A DNA stretch of 60,936 nt from an uncultured Porphyromonadaceae bacterium (GCA_947176605.1 CAMWRH010000008.1:1-60936); one strand, 5' to 3'; shown: positions 51,831 to 60,897, counted from the stretch's first letter. Program-made: numbers and translations. Notes: generated from the letters alone by a model not told the origin.

Positions 51831-51865
51831 CCTAAACCCTAAAGCCTAAAACCTAAAGCCTAAGG
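51831..51865. repeat. 7-bp telomere-like repeat, 5 copies
   Basis: Five consecutive heptamers CCTAAAN (the last is CCTAAGG) run from 51831 to 51865. The likeness to eukaryotic telomere repeats is probably accidental. Confidence 0.8.
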
Positions 51866-51946
51866 CTGTCCCTCCGGCCCCGCCGTTCCCAATCACTGCG
51901 TTCCTGCTCCTCATCTTCCATTCACCGCACCGCTTTATGGCTCCTA

Positions 51947-52033
51947 ACCGGGCCAATACACCCACACCACCATATATGTATGCTACTACCGGGCCAATAC
52001 GCCCACACCGCCATATATGTATGCTATTACCGG
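51947..52033. repeat. 41-bp tandem repeat
   Basis: Two copies (51947-51987, 51988-52028), 38 of 41 positions identical, and the first 5 bp of a third. Each copy holds CATATATG, a short palindrome. Confidence 0.88.
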
Positions 52034-52042
52034 CATACACGT

Positions 52043-52089
52043 ATATAATCTCCATATGTCCCGTATACCGGGCCATATGGGGATTATAT
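52043..52089. repeat. Inverted repeat with inner palindrome
   Basis: ATATAATCTCCATATG (52043-52058) and CATATGGGGATTATAT (52074-52089) are complementary except for one position; CCCGTATACCGGG lies between them. Confidence 0.7.
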
Positions 52090-52147
52090 GCGCAATACAC
52101 TTAATGACGGCATCCGCCGCCCCTCTCCTCCCCGTACGTATAGGCAC

Positions 52148-52340
52148 AAAAAAAAGACAGACCACTTTCACAAGAAGTCTGCCGCAGTGCGAATCAAATT
52201 TATTTCTACAAACCTAACATAAACGATTTAGTCGTCAATACTAATTTTTTACACCTTTACTAACCTTGTAATCTTTTTCTGCCTTATGAGAATTTACTTA
52301 ATCAAGAGAAAGAGTATGGATGAAAAGAATCTCTTTTTCA
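52148..52340 (-). ncRNA. Candidate small RNA transcription unit
   Basis: A promoter at 52376-52346 would start transcription near 52340. Leftward there is no ORF of note; ATGs are followed by stops within a few codons. The unit closes with an intrinsic terminator: CAGAC/GTCTG (52181-52177 with 52162-52158), extended by CTT/AAG across mismatches, then eight T (52155-52148). The expected RNA is about 190 nt and far more AT-rich than surrounding genes. It lies downstream of, but in separate transcription from, the DUF6377 gene. Its family is not recognised; 6S RNA is possible by size only. Confidence 0.45.
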
Positions 52341-52345
52341 CGATG

Positions 52346-52376
52346 CAAAGTTACTATGAATTTCGGCCGAATCAAA
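52346..52376 (-). promoter_or_regulatory. Promoter of the candidate small RNA
   Basis: A minus-strand TTTG (52376-52373), 19 bp and TAACTTTG (52353-52346), a near-perfect consensus with no protein gene downstream. Confidence 0.7.
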
Positions 52377-52589
52377 GCTTTGTAATCAAGATATAAGGCG
52401 AAATATAAGTAAATCAAATTATAATCCGCTGATTATATTGATATTACAAATCGACAATATAAACTTCAATATAGTCGCCATACAAGCTCGGCCACGCCCC
52501 TAAACCCATCCTGCAGCCGCCTTAAAGCGGCCCGGAAGCCGGATTTCACCCTCGGCATCCCCCTCTAAGAGGAACGCTGAAGCCTCGTC

Positions 52590-54215
52590 CTACTCCTCCG
52601 ACTCCAGTGGCCTCTTACCGATCTGCATCACATCGCGCTCAAAGTTCTCGCGGTCTTTGGCACGGTTGCGCATACGGTTGCGATAGGAATAGACAGTGCT
52701 GACGCTGTAATTGAGCATCTGCGCTATGCGGGTCGACTCATCCACACCGAGGCGCACGAAGGCATATATGCGCAGTTCCGGAGTAAGCTCACGCTCTTTC
52801 TTCAGCTCCACGGCCTCTTCAGGGCGAAGGAGTGCATTCATGTGCTCAATGAAATCGGGGTATATATCAAGGAAGGCATTGTCGAATATCTTGTAGAATT
52901 CCTCATTCTGGTCTTCTCCGAATTTTCCGCTTTTGATCAGTTTCTGAAGTTCGTCGGCCTGACCGGAGGCAAGCTTGCGCACTACAAGTTTCTGAAGCGA
53001 GTGCAGACGGTTGGCATATGTGGAGCAGAGTCCGATGAAGTGGCCGATGTAGGATTCCTGAAGTTCGGAGGTGCGGGCCAGCTGCCGCGCATTGGCACGC
53101 GAACGCTTGTTGAGGCGCATCAGTACGAATACCAGACCGCCCGAAAGTATCAGCAGGAAGGTGACGAGCAGGAAGTATACCATCAATTCATCACGCGAGG
53201 CATTGATCTTTTCGCGATAGGCCTCATCGATGACCGGGAGCATGGCGGCGATTGTGACGGTGCGCATCCTGACATTTCCCTCCATGGCATCTTCAAGCGC
53301 ATAGTTGATATACTGGAACGCCAGGTTCAGTTCACCCTCTCGGTAGAGCCATTCGGCAAGCGTGGGGAGTGCCAGGCCATCCTTCACACACCCCTTGATA
53401 TCTGAGATGGCCGCCTTGGCAAGATAAGTGGCATACAGGCGTGGATACCCCTCGTTTTTGGCCACGAGGGCCAGCTGGAACGAAGCCATGCCGTAGAGAT
53501 TGGCCTCTTCAGGCAATTGCCTTACCATCTCTTCCAGTATCTCTTTGGCCTCCTTGTTATGTCCCTGATTTACCAGTCTCTCTGCCGTATAGAACTGCCG
53601 GATATGGTCCGAGGCCGGAAGCACGCGCATCAGTGAGTCGTCGTATTGGAAATACAGGTCGGTATACTGTTTGTAGAATTCCTGCTCCCCTTCCACATAG
53701 AGGCGCATGTAGCCGTAAAGCTTCCTGCCTGCCATCCAGTAGGGCACCTTTAGGTTGGCCGGCACCTGCGACGGATCGATTTCATTGAATTCCGCAAGTG
53801 CCTTTGTGAATATGCCACATGTGCTGAGGGCGTTGACACGCACCACGCGGCTCTGCAGTTCCTGCGGCCAGTCATGATCGGTGCGGGCGCATTCCAGGGC
53901 AAGCTGGGAGTACTTAAGCGCCGAGTCGGCGCGCAGAGGCAGATACCCTTCCGCCAGATTCATGGCCGTCTGCCAGCGGGCGATATGATCGGAGGCGGGC
54001 AGCTCGCGGTAGCTGCGCGACATGGAGTCGAGCCGCACCGTCTTGTCATGAAGATACATATCGGCGGCCTTGATGGCCTTGTTAAGGCGTTTGAGCTCTT
54101 CGGTGGGCAGGCTCCCGGAATCGGCATGACTGTGGCCGGCATGAAGTTCGGCAGCCGCTCCGCCGAGGAGTGTGCAAATCAGGGTCAGCAAGAGTTTTCT
54201 CGTCAATTCTTTCAT
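52590..54215 (-). CDS. DUF6377-type membrane TPR regulator
   Basis: A 541-residue protein of a Bacteroidales family: a signal sequence, TPR-like helical repeats to about residue 335, a membrane span (MVYFLLVTFLLILSGGLVFVLM), a cytoplasmic coiled region and a C-terminal helix-turn-helix (TRIAQMLNYSVSTVYSYRNRMRNRAK). It probably senses something outside the membrane and binds DNA in place, like a one-component membrane regulator. No target is next to it. The minus strand has TAATTTTG (54256-54249) as a -7 box. Confidence 0.82.
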   Translation of the reverse strand: MKELTRKLLLTLICTLLGGAAAELHAGHSHADSGSLPTEELKRLNKAIKAADMYLHDKTVRLDSMSRSYRELPASDHIARWQTAMNLAEGYLPLRADSALKYSQLALECARTDHDWPQELQSRVVRVNALSTCGIFTKALAEFNEIDPSQVPANLKVPYWMAGRKLYGYMRLYVEGEQEFYKQYTDLYFQYDDSLMRVLPASDHIRQFYTAERLVNQGHNKEAKEILEEMVRQLPEEANLYGMASFQLALVAKNEGYPRLYATYLAKAAISDIKGCVKDGLALPTLAEWLYREGELNLAFQYINYALEDAMEGNVRMRTVTIAAMLPVIDEAYREKINASRDELMVYFLLVTFLLILSGGLVFVLMRLNKRSRANARQLARTSELQESYIGHFIGLCSTYANRLHSLQKLVVRKLASGQADELQKLIKSGKFGEDQNEEFYKIFDNAFLDIYPDFIEHMNALLRPEEAVELKKERELTPELRIYAFVRLGVDESTRIAQMLNYSVSTVYSYRNRMRNRAKDRENFERDVMQIGKRPLESEE

Positions 54216-54264
54216 GATGTAATATAATATGAATGTCTCTTTTCATTGCAAAATTAACAATTTA

Positions 54265-54296
54265 TTTGTTTAAAATGCCGCTTTGAAGTAATTTTG
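54265..54296 (+). promoter_or_regulatory. Promoter of the lipid kinase gene
   Basis: TTTG (54265-54268), 20 bp and TAATTTTG (54289-54296), overlapping the divergent promoter area of the DUF6377 gene, so one regulator could act on both. Confidence 0.75.
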
Positions 54297-54392
54297 CAGT
54301 AAATTCGGGCCGACGACCCGTTTCTCTCGCTCACGGAGCATTCGGCCTGCCGAAGGCTCCGGCTATTGTATCTCTAAGGTAATTATAAGATT

Positions 54393-55448
54393 ATGGTCTC
54401 TCTTACTCCCCGACGGCTGATGATTGTAATCAATCCCAAAGCCGGTGTGGTAGCCAACAAGGGGGCGGATGCCCTTATAAAGACGGAAGCGCAGCGCCTG
54501 ACTTATTCGCCGATTCACGGCGTTGAGTCTTCGCTGCATTACATCACCGATGTAAGATATACACGCAGCGCCGGGCATGCCACGCTGCTGGCACGCGAAG
54601 CCGTGGAAAAAGGGTATTACGGTATCCTGGCATGTGGCGGCGACGGCACGGTCAATGAAGTGGCCCGTGGCATTTGCGGTTCGGATGTGGCTATGGGAGT
54701 CATTCCGCTCGGGTCGGGCAACGGACTGGCCCGGCATCTCGGTGTGCCCATGACTATCCCCGGCGCCATGAAGGTAATCGGGGAAGACAGGGTGCTGCAT
54801 GCAGATTATGCCACGGCCAACGAGCGTCCGTTCTTCTGTACATTCGGTGTGGGTTTCGACGCTGAGGTGACCGAGAAGTTCAACAACCGTCCGGGACGCG
54901 GATTCAACAATTACATCCGCACCGTCATGGAGGAATATTTCCGTTATAAGGCCGAGACCTATACCATCATCGCCGATGGACATAACATCACGGAGCGGGC
55001 GCTTCTGGTGGCCGTATGCAATGCGTCGCAGTACGGCAATAATGCCTATATCGCTCCGCAGGCCTCTATAAAGGACGGGCTGCTCGACATCACGGTGATA
55101 CATCATGGCAATTTCTTCGAGGAGGCACGCGCCGGACTCGACGTGCTGTGGGGATTCGCCGGAAAGACCCATACATGCACCACTTTCCGCGCTTCGAGCC
55201 TGAAAATCATACGCGGTTCGGAAGGACCGGTGCATTTCGATGGCGAGCCGGCCTCAATGCCGAGGGAGATCAATGTGGAGTGCCATCATGCCGGCATCGC
55301 CCTATTCTCCACTTCGCGCAAAAGCCGCATGCGCCCTCTTATGGCTCCCGAGATTCCCCTCATATCGCCGCTGGCCATCACCATGCGCGACCTGCGCCAC
55401 AAGCTCTACAATCTCTTCAGGCACAATCTCAACGCAGAGAGGGAATAA
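54393..55448 (+). CDS. Diacylglycerol/sphingoid-type lipid kinase
   Basis: A 351-residue member of the DAGK/YegS/sphingosine-kinase superfamily. The nucleotide motif GGDGTVNEVARG (about 76-87), LGSGNGLARHLG and the C-terminal beta-sandwich with HFDGEPASMP are visible. It would phosphorylate a lipid alcohol at the membrane. In an organism making sphingolipids the substrate may be diacylglycerol, ceramide or a sphingoid base; sequence alone does not tell. It converges on and overlaps the second GtrA gene by 20 nt. Confidence 0.88.
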   Translation: MVSLTPRRLMIVINPKAGVVANKGADALIKTEAQRLTYSPIHGVESSLHYITDVRYTRSAGHATLLAREAVEKGYYGILACGGDGTVNEVARGICGSDVAMGVIPLGSGNGLARHLGVPMTIPGAMKVIGEDRVLHADYATANERPFFCTFGVGFDAEVTEKFNNRPGRGFNNYIRTVMEEYFRYKAETYTIIADGHNITERALLVAVCNASQYGNNAYIAPQASIKDGLLDITVIHHGNFFEEARAGLDVLWGFAGKTHTCTTFRASSLKIIRGSEGPVHFDGEPASMPREINVECHHAGIALFSTSRKSRMRPLMAPEIPLISPLAITMRDLRHKLYNLFRHNLNAERE

Positions 55449-55953
55449 GGCGGCTCACTGCGCGTATGGCCAGCGGGTCGAACCGCGTCACGCGGTACAC
55501 GAAGTAGCGCTGCAGCAGGAAATTCCATCCCCAGGATACGATCAGGGCCACAAACAGACGGGCGGCCGCAAAGTAGCCGTCGCGCTTGAAGCCTATCTCT
55601 TCGAGCCAGTCAAGATTCTGTATCAGATAGTAGAGCACCTGCGTGCCGAAGGAGTTAAGCAGGAAGCTCCCTACCCATACCATAAAGAATTTTACGGCCA
55701 CCGCGCGCCAGTCGACCCCCTCGGCATGGAAGGTGAACCGGTAGTTGAGCACACAGTTCACCACTCCCCCCGCCACTGCTCCGAGTGCCGTAGAGAGCCA
55801 CGGTGTGCAGTGCACCCAGGCGAAGAAGATGAAGCTGACGGCAAAGTCAGTCCAGCCCGATGTCTGCGACGCCACGCCCGAACGTATGAACGTATAGATT
55901 AAATTATCGTTATGAAGAAGCTGCTGTGTTACCTTTTTGAGTTTCATGTGCAT
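55429..55953 (-). CDS. Second GtrA-family membrane protein
   Basis: A 174-residue four-span protein closely similar to the one at 26142: NCVLNYRFTFHAEG, EIGFKRDGYFAAARL and SWGWNFLLQRYFVY line up with it. It lacks the long polar N-terminal tail. The 3' end overlaps the convergent lipid-kinase gene. A -7 box TAAATTTG (56037-56030) lies about 75 nt upstream. Function is probably lipid-linked head-group handling, as for the paralogue. Confidence 0.82.
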   Translation of the reverse strand: MHMKLKKVTQQLLHNDNLIYTFIRSGVASQTSGWTDFAVSFIFFAWVHCTPWLSTALGAVAGGVVNCVLNYRFTFHAEGVDWRAVAVKFFMVWVGSFLLNSFGTQVLYYLIQNLDWLEEIGFKRDGYFAAARLFVALIVSWGWNFLLQRYFVYRVTRFDPLAIRAVSRLIPSLR

Positions 55954-56090
55954 AGCATACGGATATCAGCATCCTGCACCGAAGCCTCTCCTTGAGGGAG
56001 GAAGAATGCCATATCCTGGTTTTACAATGCAAATTTAATCATTTTTCACACATCTCCATAATCCAATGACGGATTTTGGTGCGTAATTAC

Positions 56091-56098
56091 TAATTTTG
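56091..56098 (+). promoter_or_regulatory. -7 box of the M16 peptidase gene
   Basis: TAATTTTG about 90 nt ahead of the start codon; the only nearby TTTG is too close, so the promoter is incomplete. Confidence 0.35.
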
Positions 56099-56187
56099 CA
56101 TCCTGTAAGCCGGCTCTTCTACGGTTTGTTATATGTCTTTTTATTTACGCCCCGCCCTCGGCGGAGCGTATATCACGGATTTTTATC

Positions 56188-57426
56188 ATGACAGCATTAC
56201 ATAATGACCCGAATCTTACTGTGGCCACCCTTTCCAACGGGATGAGGGTCGTGGCCCGGCGCACTTCGGGACTCGTCAACTATATCGGGGTGGCCATCGG
56301 AGCCGGAAGCCGCGATGAGCAACCCGATTCCTACGGACTCGCCCATTTCGTGGAGCATACCATCTTCAAAGGCACTCCCACCCGCCGCTCCTGGCATATC
56401 TCCAACCGGATGGAAAGCATCGGCGGCGAAATCAACGCGTATACCTCTAAGGAGGAGACTATGGTATATACCAACGCCCCGGCCGGATACGCGCCCAGAG
56501 CCGTCGAACTCCTGGCCGACATAATACGCAATTCCATCTTCCCTCACAAGGAACTGGAGCGTGAGCGTGAGGTCGTGATAGAGGAGATAAATTCGTATCT
56601 CGACTCTCCGGCCGATTCCGTATATGATGAGTTCGAGGAGCGTATATTCGCAGGCTCGGCTCTGGCCCACAATATCCTCGGGTCGCCTGAAAGCGTGCGC
56701 CGGCTGTCGTCGGCCGACTGCCGCGCCTTTCTCGACCGCTACTATACGCCGGCCAATATGGTGGCATATATCGTAAGCCGCGATGACACTGAAAAGAGCA
56801 TCCGCCTTATGGAGCGGCATTTCGGTCAGTTGCATTTCCCCTCCGTCCCCTCTGCGCGCACCCTCCCTCCACCCTGCGAAGGATTCGACCTACGCATCGA
56901 CCGCAACGGCCATCAGGCCCACACCATCACCGGATTCCGGCTGTTCGGCCGCCGCGATCCACGCAAGTATCCGCTGATGCTGCTCAATAATTATCTGGGA
57001 GGACCGTGCATGAACTCCCGCCTTAACCAGGAGATCCGCGATAAGAGAGGGCTTGCGTATACCGTCGACAGCTCCGTCGCGCTGCTGAGCGACACGGGGC
57101 TGATGCAGATCTATTTCGGCTGCGACCCGCAGGCGGTGACCAAATGCCGGCGGCTCGTAAGGCGTGAAATAGAGCGCCTCGCCTCCGACACACTGTCCGA
57201 CCGGGCTTTCGCAAGGATCGTCGATCAGTATTGCGGCCAGCTCATAGTCAGTTCCGACAATCGCGAGAATATGGCCATGTCGCTCGCCAAGAGTCTGATC
57301 TATTTTGACGAGATTATCGATATCCCGACCACTACGGCAAGGCTGCGGGAAGTCACCCCGGCACAGCTGCGGGATATGGCGGCCCGACTCGCTTCGGCAC
57401 CCGAATGCTGCCTGACCATTTCATGA
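56188..57426 (+). CDS. M16-family zinc peptidase
   Basis: A 412-residue insulinase/processing-peptidase-like protein. The inverted zinc motif HFVEH (about 52-56) and the distal Glu in EEINSYLDSP are both present, so it should be active alone or as a homodimer. No signal peptide is seen, so it is cytoplasmic. The C-terminal half carries the R/Y pair region (DKRGLAYTVDSSVALL) typical of the family. Confidence 0.92.
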   Translation: MTALHNDPNLTVATLSNGMRVVARRTSGLVNYIGVAIGAGSRDEQPDSYGLAHFVEHTIFKGTPTRRSWHISNRMESIGGEINAYTSKEETMVYTNAPAGYAPRAVELLADIIRNSIFPHKELEREREVVIEEINSYLDSPADSVYDEFEERIFAGSALAHNILGSPESVRRLSSADCRAFLDRYYTPANMVAYIVSRDDTEKSIRLMERHFGQLHFPSVPSARTLPPPCEGFDLRIDRNGHQAHTITGFRLFGRRDPRKYPLMLLNNYLGGPCMNSRLNQEIRDKRGLAYTVDSSVALLSDTGLMQIYFGCDPQAVTKCRRLVRREIERLASDTLSDRAFARIVDQYCGQLIVSSDNRENMAMSLAKSLIYFDEIIDIPTTTARLREVTPAQLRDMAARLASAPECCLTIS

Positions 57427-57456
57427 TTACTCCCCAACCGATGATACCAGATTTCT

Positions 57457-58494
57457 ATGAATATTGACAATATTTCCCTCGGCTACCGCCCCGTAATGCT
57501 CGCCCCGATGGAGGACGTCACTGATGAGTCGTTCCGCCTTATCTGCCGCGAGCAGGGTGCCGCAATGGTGTACACCGAGTTCGTATCGGCAGAGGCGCTG
57601 ATACGCGATATCCGCTCCACAACCCGAAAGCTTCGCGTCAATGACGCCGAGCGCCCGGTGGCAATACAGATCTATGGCCGCGATGCGGAGGCTATGGTGG
57701 AGGCCGCACGTATCGTGGAGCAGGCGCGCCCCGATGTGCTCGACATCAATTTCGGATGCCCCGTCAAGAAGGTGGCCCAGAAAGGAGCCGGAGCCGGGAT
57801 GCTCCGGGATATCCCCAAGATGCTCGATATCACCCGCCGTGTGGTGCAGGCTGTATCGATACCTGTCACGGTCAAGACACGGCTCGGATGGGACGCGGAG
57901 TCGAAGATCATCACTGATCTCGGTCCCCGACTGCAGGACTGCGGTATCAAGGCCCTCACGGTGCACGGACGCACTCGCGCCCAGATGTACACCGGAGAGG
58001 CCGACTGGGAACTCATAGGGCGCCTTAAGGCCGACCCGCGCATGGAAATACCCGTAATCGGCAACGGCGACATCACTTCGGCAGAAGAAGCACGCGCAGC
58101 CTTCGACACTTATGGCGTCGACGGCATCATGATAGGACGCGCAGCCTTCGGACAGCCATGGATCTTCCATGAGGTGCGCCAGTATCTTGACTCCGGCGCT
58201 TTCACTCCCCTCTCTACGGATGAAAAGCTTGCACTGCTGCGCCGACAGATTCTGGAAAGCGTAGACCGTATCGACGAGTACCGGGGGATACTGCATATCC
58301 GCCGGCATCTGGCCGCCACACCTCTCTTCAAGGGACTGCCGAATTTCCGCGAAACCCGCATACAGATGCTGCGCATCACGTCGCTTGATGAGCTTCTCGC
58401 CCTCATCGACCATATCCGCGACACATTCCTGTCGCAGCGTGATGCCTCAGCCGATATTGAGGGAAATGACGGGATTTCACATCCCGGCAACTGA
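57457..58494 (+). CDS. dusB: tRNA-dihydrouridine synthase, DusB-like
   Basis: A 345-residue FMN enzyme that reduces uridine in tRNA with NADPH. FMN and catalytic elements are seen: LAPMEDVTDESFR, INFGCPVKKVAQKGAGAG (catalytic Cys), VKTRLGWD, LTVHGRTRAQMY and GNGDITSAEEA. It follows the M16 peptidase gene by 30 nt and is probably co-transcribed. Confidence 0.94.
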   Translation: MNIDNISLGYRPVMLAPMEDVTDESFRLICREQGAAMVYTEFVSAEALIRDIRSTTRKLRVNDAERPVAIQIYGRDAEAMVEAARIVEQARPDVLDINFGCPVKKVAQKGAGAGMLRDIPKMLDITRRVVQAVSIPVTVKTRLGWDAESKIITDLGPRLQDCGIKALTVHGRTRAQMYTGEADWELIGRLKADPRMEIPVIGNGDITSAEEARAAFDTYGVDGIMIGRAAFGQPWIFHEVRQYLDSGAFTPLSTDEKLALLRRQILESVDRIDEYRGILHIRRHLAATPLFKGLPNFRETRIQMLRITSLDELLALIDHIRDTFLSQRDASADIEGNDGISHPGN

Positions 58495-58539
58495 TAATTC
58501 TCCAACCGGTCTTCACCACACCCAACCACATTACACATC

Positions 58540-59289
58540 ATGTCAATCCAACGCCTATCATCATTACTTATCCTGATCTGTCTCGCCTCTGTGATACGCT
58601 GCTTCGGCAGCACGTCAGATCCGGCTTCAGTCCATCCCCTCCAGCATCATCCGGAGGGGATGAAGGAGTATCTCTTCAATGTCGGACAATTCACGACCCT
58701 TAAGGTGCAGGATAATGTCAACGTCGTATATCACTGCTCGCCGGATACTACCGGAGTCGTGACCTACGTCTCGGATCCCGACTTTAACGATGCCTTCATT
58801 TTCACTAATTCAGGAGGTACGCTTAAGGTGCAGGTCACTACCGAGGATGTGGGTAAACCCGGTCTGCCCACCATCCATATCTATTCCGATTTTCTATCGA
58901 AGGTGGAGAATTACTCCGATTTCAGCATCAGGGTAATCGATCCGGCTCCGTGTCCGCATTTCACGGCCTCGCTCATCGGCAACGGCTCTATCAACGTCAC
59001 CGGAATACGGGCCACCAAGACCACCGCCCGCGTCACCGCCGGGATGGGGAGCATCACGCTCGAAGGGAAATGCGAAAAGGCGGAATACCGCATGACCGGG
59101 GCCGGCACAATCGATGCCGAAGATCTTGAGGCGCAGTCAGTCGTATGCAAGATCCTCGGGGGCGGTCTCATCAGTTGCGGCGAGCCGGCATCGCTTAAGG
59201 TGCAGGGTATCGGATCCACAAAAATCCTTTATGGGGGCAATCCCGCGATCAAGCATTCCGGCGGCGGCAAACTGATCAAAGCGGACTGA
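58540..59289 (+). CDS. DUF2807-type (head GIN) secreted protein
   Basis: A 249-residue protein with a signal peptide (LSSLLILICLASVIRCFG) and a right-handed beta-helix-like domain of the kind called head GIN or putative auto-transporter adhesin. Short Gly/Ser-rich strands repeat (GNGSINVTGI, GAGTIDAEDLEAQSV, GGGLISCGEPASL). Function unknown. It follows dusB by 45 nt. Confidence 0.85.
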   Translation: MSIQRLSSLLILICLASVIRCFGSTSDPASVHPLQHHPEGMKEYLFNVGQFTTLKVQDNVNVVYHCSPDTTGVVTYVSDPDFNDAFIFTNSGGTLKVQVTTEDVGKPGLPTIHIYSDFLSKVENYSDFSIRVIDPAPCPHFTASLIGNGSINVTGIRATKTTARVTAGMGSITLEGKCEKAEYRMTGAGTIDAEDLEAQSVVCKILGGGLISCGEPASLKVQGIGSTKILYGGNPAIKHSGGGKLIKAD

Positions 59290-59345
59290 TACGTAAGTAT
59301 TTGAATCTGAATACTCACCTATACCCCATCCTTTACCATCACTCC

Positions 59346-59381
59346 ATAATCACCATCTGCAACATAATCACCATCTGCGAC
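59346..59381. repeat. 18-bp tandem repeat ahead of the flippase start
   Basis: CATAATCACCATCTGCAA (59346-59363) is repeated at 59364-59381 with one change; the ATG of the flippase is 2 nt later. It lies in the untranslated leader. Confidence 0.85.
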
Positions 59382-59382
59382 A

Positions 59383-60897
59383 ATGGCCGACCTCAAACTG
59401 CTCACCGCACGCACCCTCAAATGGAATGCCATCGACCGCGTGGCATCACAGGTGCTCTACGCCATAGTGGGAATCGTGCTGGCCAATATCCTGACCAAAG
59501 AGGAATTCGGCCTCATCGGCGCTCTCGCCATCTTCCAGGCTTTCGCCACGATTTTCGTCGACTCCGGTTTCGGGGCAGCCCTGCTGCGCGAAAAGGAGCC
59601 GTCGCAGACCGACTATTCCACCGTTTTCTGGTTTAATGCCGCGGTGAGTGTGGCCATCTATGTCATACTGTTCGCCGCCGCACCGCTTATAGCCCGGCTA
59701 TTCCACCATCAGCAGCAGCTCGTGCCGATGTCGAAGGTGATATTCCTCACTTTCGTAGTCAACGGTCTGGCCATCGTGCAGACCAACCGCCTCATGAAGC
59801 GTATGGACGTACGCATGATTGCCATCGCCAACTCCGTTGCCCTCATCCTTTCAGGAGCGGTAGGCGTAATCCTCGCCATCGCAGGTGCCGGAGCCTGGGC
59901 TATGGTATGGTACACCCTCAGCCAGGCAATCGTAAAGACCGCCATCCTTTGGATCACCGGAGGATGGCTCCCCTCTCTATGCTTCAGCAGCGAAACTCTG
60001 CGGCGCATCCGCGCCGTAGGATTCAGCGTATTCCTCTCGGCCCTGCTCAACACCATTTCGCTCAATATCTACAACTTCGTAATCGGCGTATGGTACAGTC
60101 TGCGCTCTCTGGGCGTCTACACCCAGGCCGACAAATGGAGCAAAATGGGCACAGCCTCCATCTCCCAGATACTCACCTCCTCTTTCGTACCGCTACTCTC
60201 CAAGGTACAGGACTCGCTCCCCGACTTCCACCGCTACACCGATCGTGCCGGACGCTTCACGGCCTTCATCCTGCTGCCGGCCATGACGCTGCTCACCATT
60301 ATGGCCACCCCGATCTTCCATCTCCTCTTCGCCAATAAATGGGACGATGCCATACCCCTCTTTCAGCTCCTTTCACTGCGCGGCATCTTCGTGGTGCTCA
60401 TATCACTCTACTCCAACTATCTCCTTGCCCTCGGCAAAGCTCCGCGCCTATTCATATCCGAGGCTATCAAGGACGCACTAATCCTGTTGGCCATCCTCGC
60501 CACGATCCACCACCGCCGGATCGACCTCCTTATCCTCGGCCAGCTCGCAGCCTCCGTCATCACATGGCTCATACTGCTACCCGTCACATCACGCGGCATC
60601 CGCATGCCAATCCGCCGGCTTCTCTCCCACCTCGTCCCCTTCCTCACCGCCTCCGCCGCCGCCACCCTGATTACCCTTCTCGCCACCTACCTCACCCACA
60701 CAGCCCTCCCCGATGCAGGACTGCTCCTCCCCCACTCACCGCAGCTGGCTCCGGCTCAACGCATCCCCCTCAACATCCTCCTGCTCCTCATACAGGCAAG
60801 CGGCTTCATCGGCACCTACCTCCTCACCCTCCGTCTCCTGCGCACCCCCGAGCTTCCCGAAGCCCTCACCTACCTCCTCGGCCGCTTCCGCCGCTGA
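59383..60897 (+). CDS. Wzx-type polysaccharide flippase
   Basis: A 504-residue MOP-superfamily protein with 12-14 predicted spans, typical for Wzx/MATE-like exporters that flip lipid-linked oligosaccharides. The start (TARTLKWNAIDRVASQVLYAIVGI) and GLIGALAIFQAFATIFVDSGFG match the family. Polar residues in the first spans should line the cavity. No glycosyltransferase follows within the window (39 nt left). The export genes of the same process are 54 kb away at the other end. Confidence 0.9.
   Translation: MADLKLLTARTLKWNAIDRVASQVLYAIVGIVLANILTKEEFGLIGALAIFQAFATIFVDSGFGAALLREKEPSQTDYSTVFWFNAAVSVAIYVILFAAAPLIARLFHHQQQLVPMSKVIFLTFVVNGLAIVQTNRLMKRMDVRMIAIANSVALILSGAVGVILAIAGAGAWAMVWYTLSQAIVKTAILWITGGWLPSLCFSSETLRRIRAVGFSVFLSALLNTISLNIYNFVIGVWYSLRSLGVYTQADKWSKMGTASISQILTSSFVPLLSKVQDSLPDFHRYTDRAGRFTAFILLPAMTLLTIMATPIFHLLFANKWDDAIPLFQLLSLRGIFVVLISLYSNYLLALGKAPRLFISEAIKDALILLAILATIHHRRIDLLILGQLAASVITWLILLPVTSRGIRMPIRRLLSHLVPFLTASAAATLITLLATYLTHTALPDAGLLLPHSPQLAPAQRIPLNILLLLIQASGFIGTYLLTLRLLRTPELPEALTYLLGRFRR

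Larger units (their letters stand above)
51675..52589. other. Repeat-rich non-coding gap
   Basis: No protein gene is supported in these 915 nt. From left to right: a 19-bp tandem repeat, a 7-bp telomere-like tandem repeat, a 41-bp tandem repeat, a nested inverted repeat, a candidate small RNA with promoter and terminator on the minus strand, and an AT-rich stretch up to the stop of the DUF6377 gene. Confidence 0.75.

Noticed and set aside
51831..51865. Chromosome-end or linear-plasmid telomere
   Set aside because: The CCTAAAN array is short, internal and flanked by ordinary chromosomal genes.
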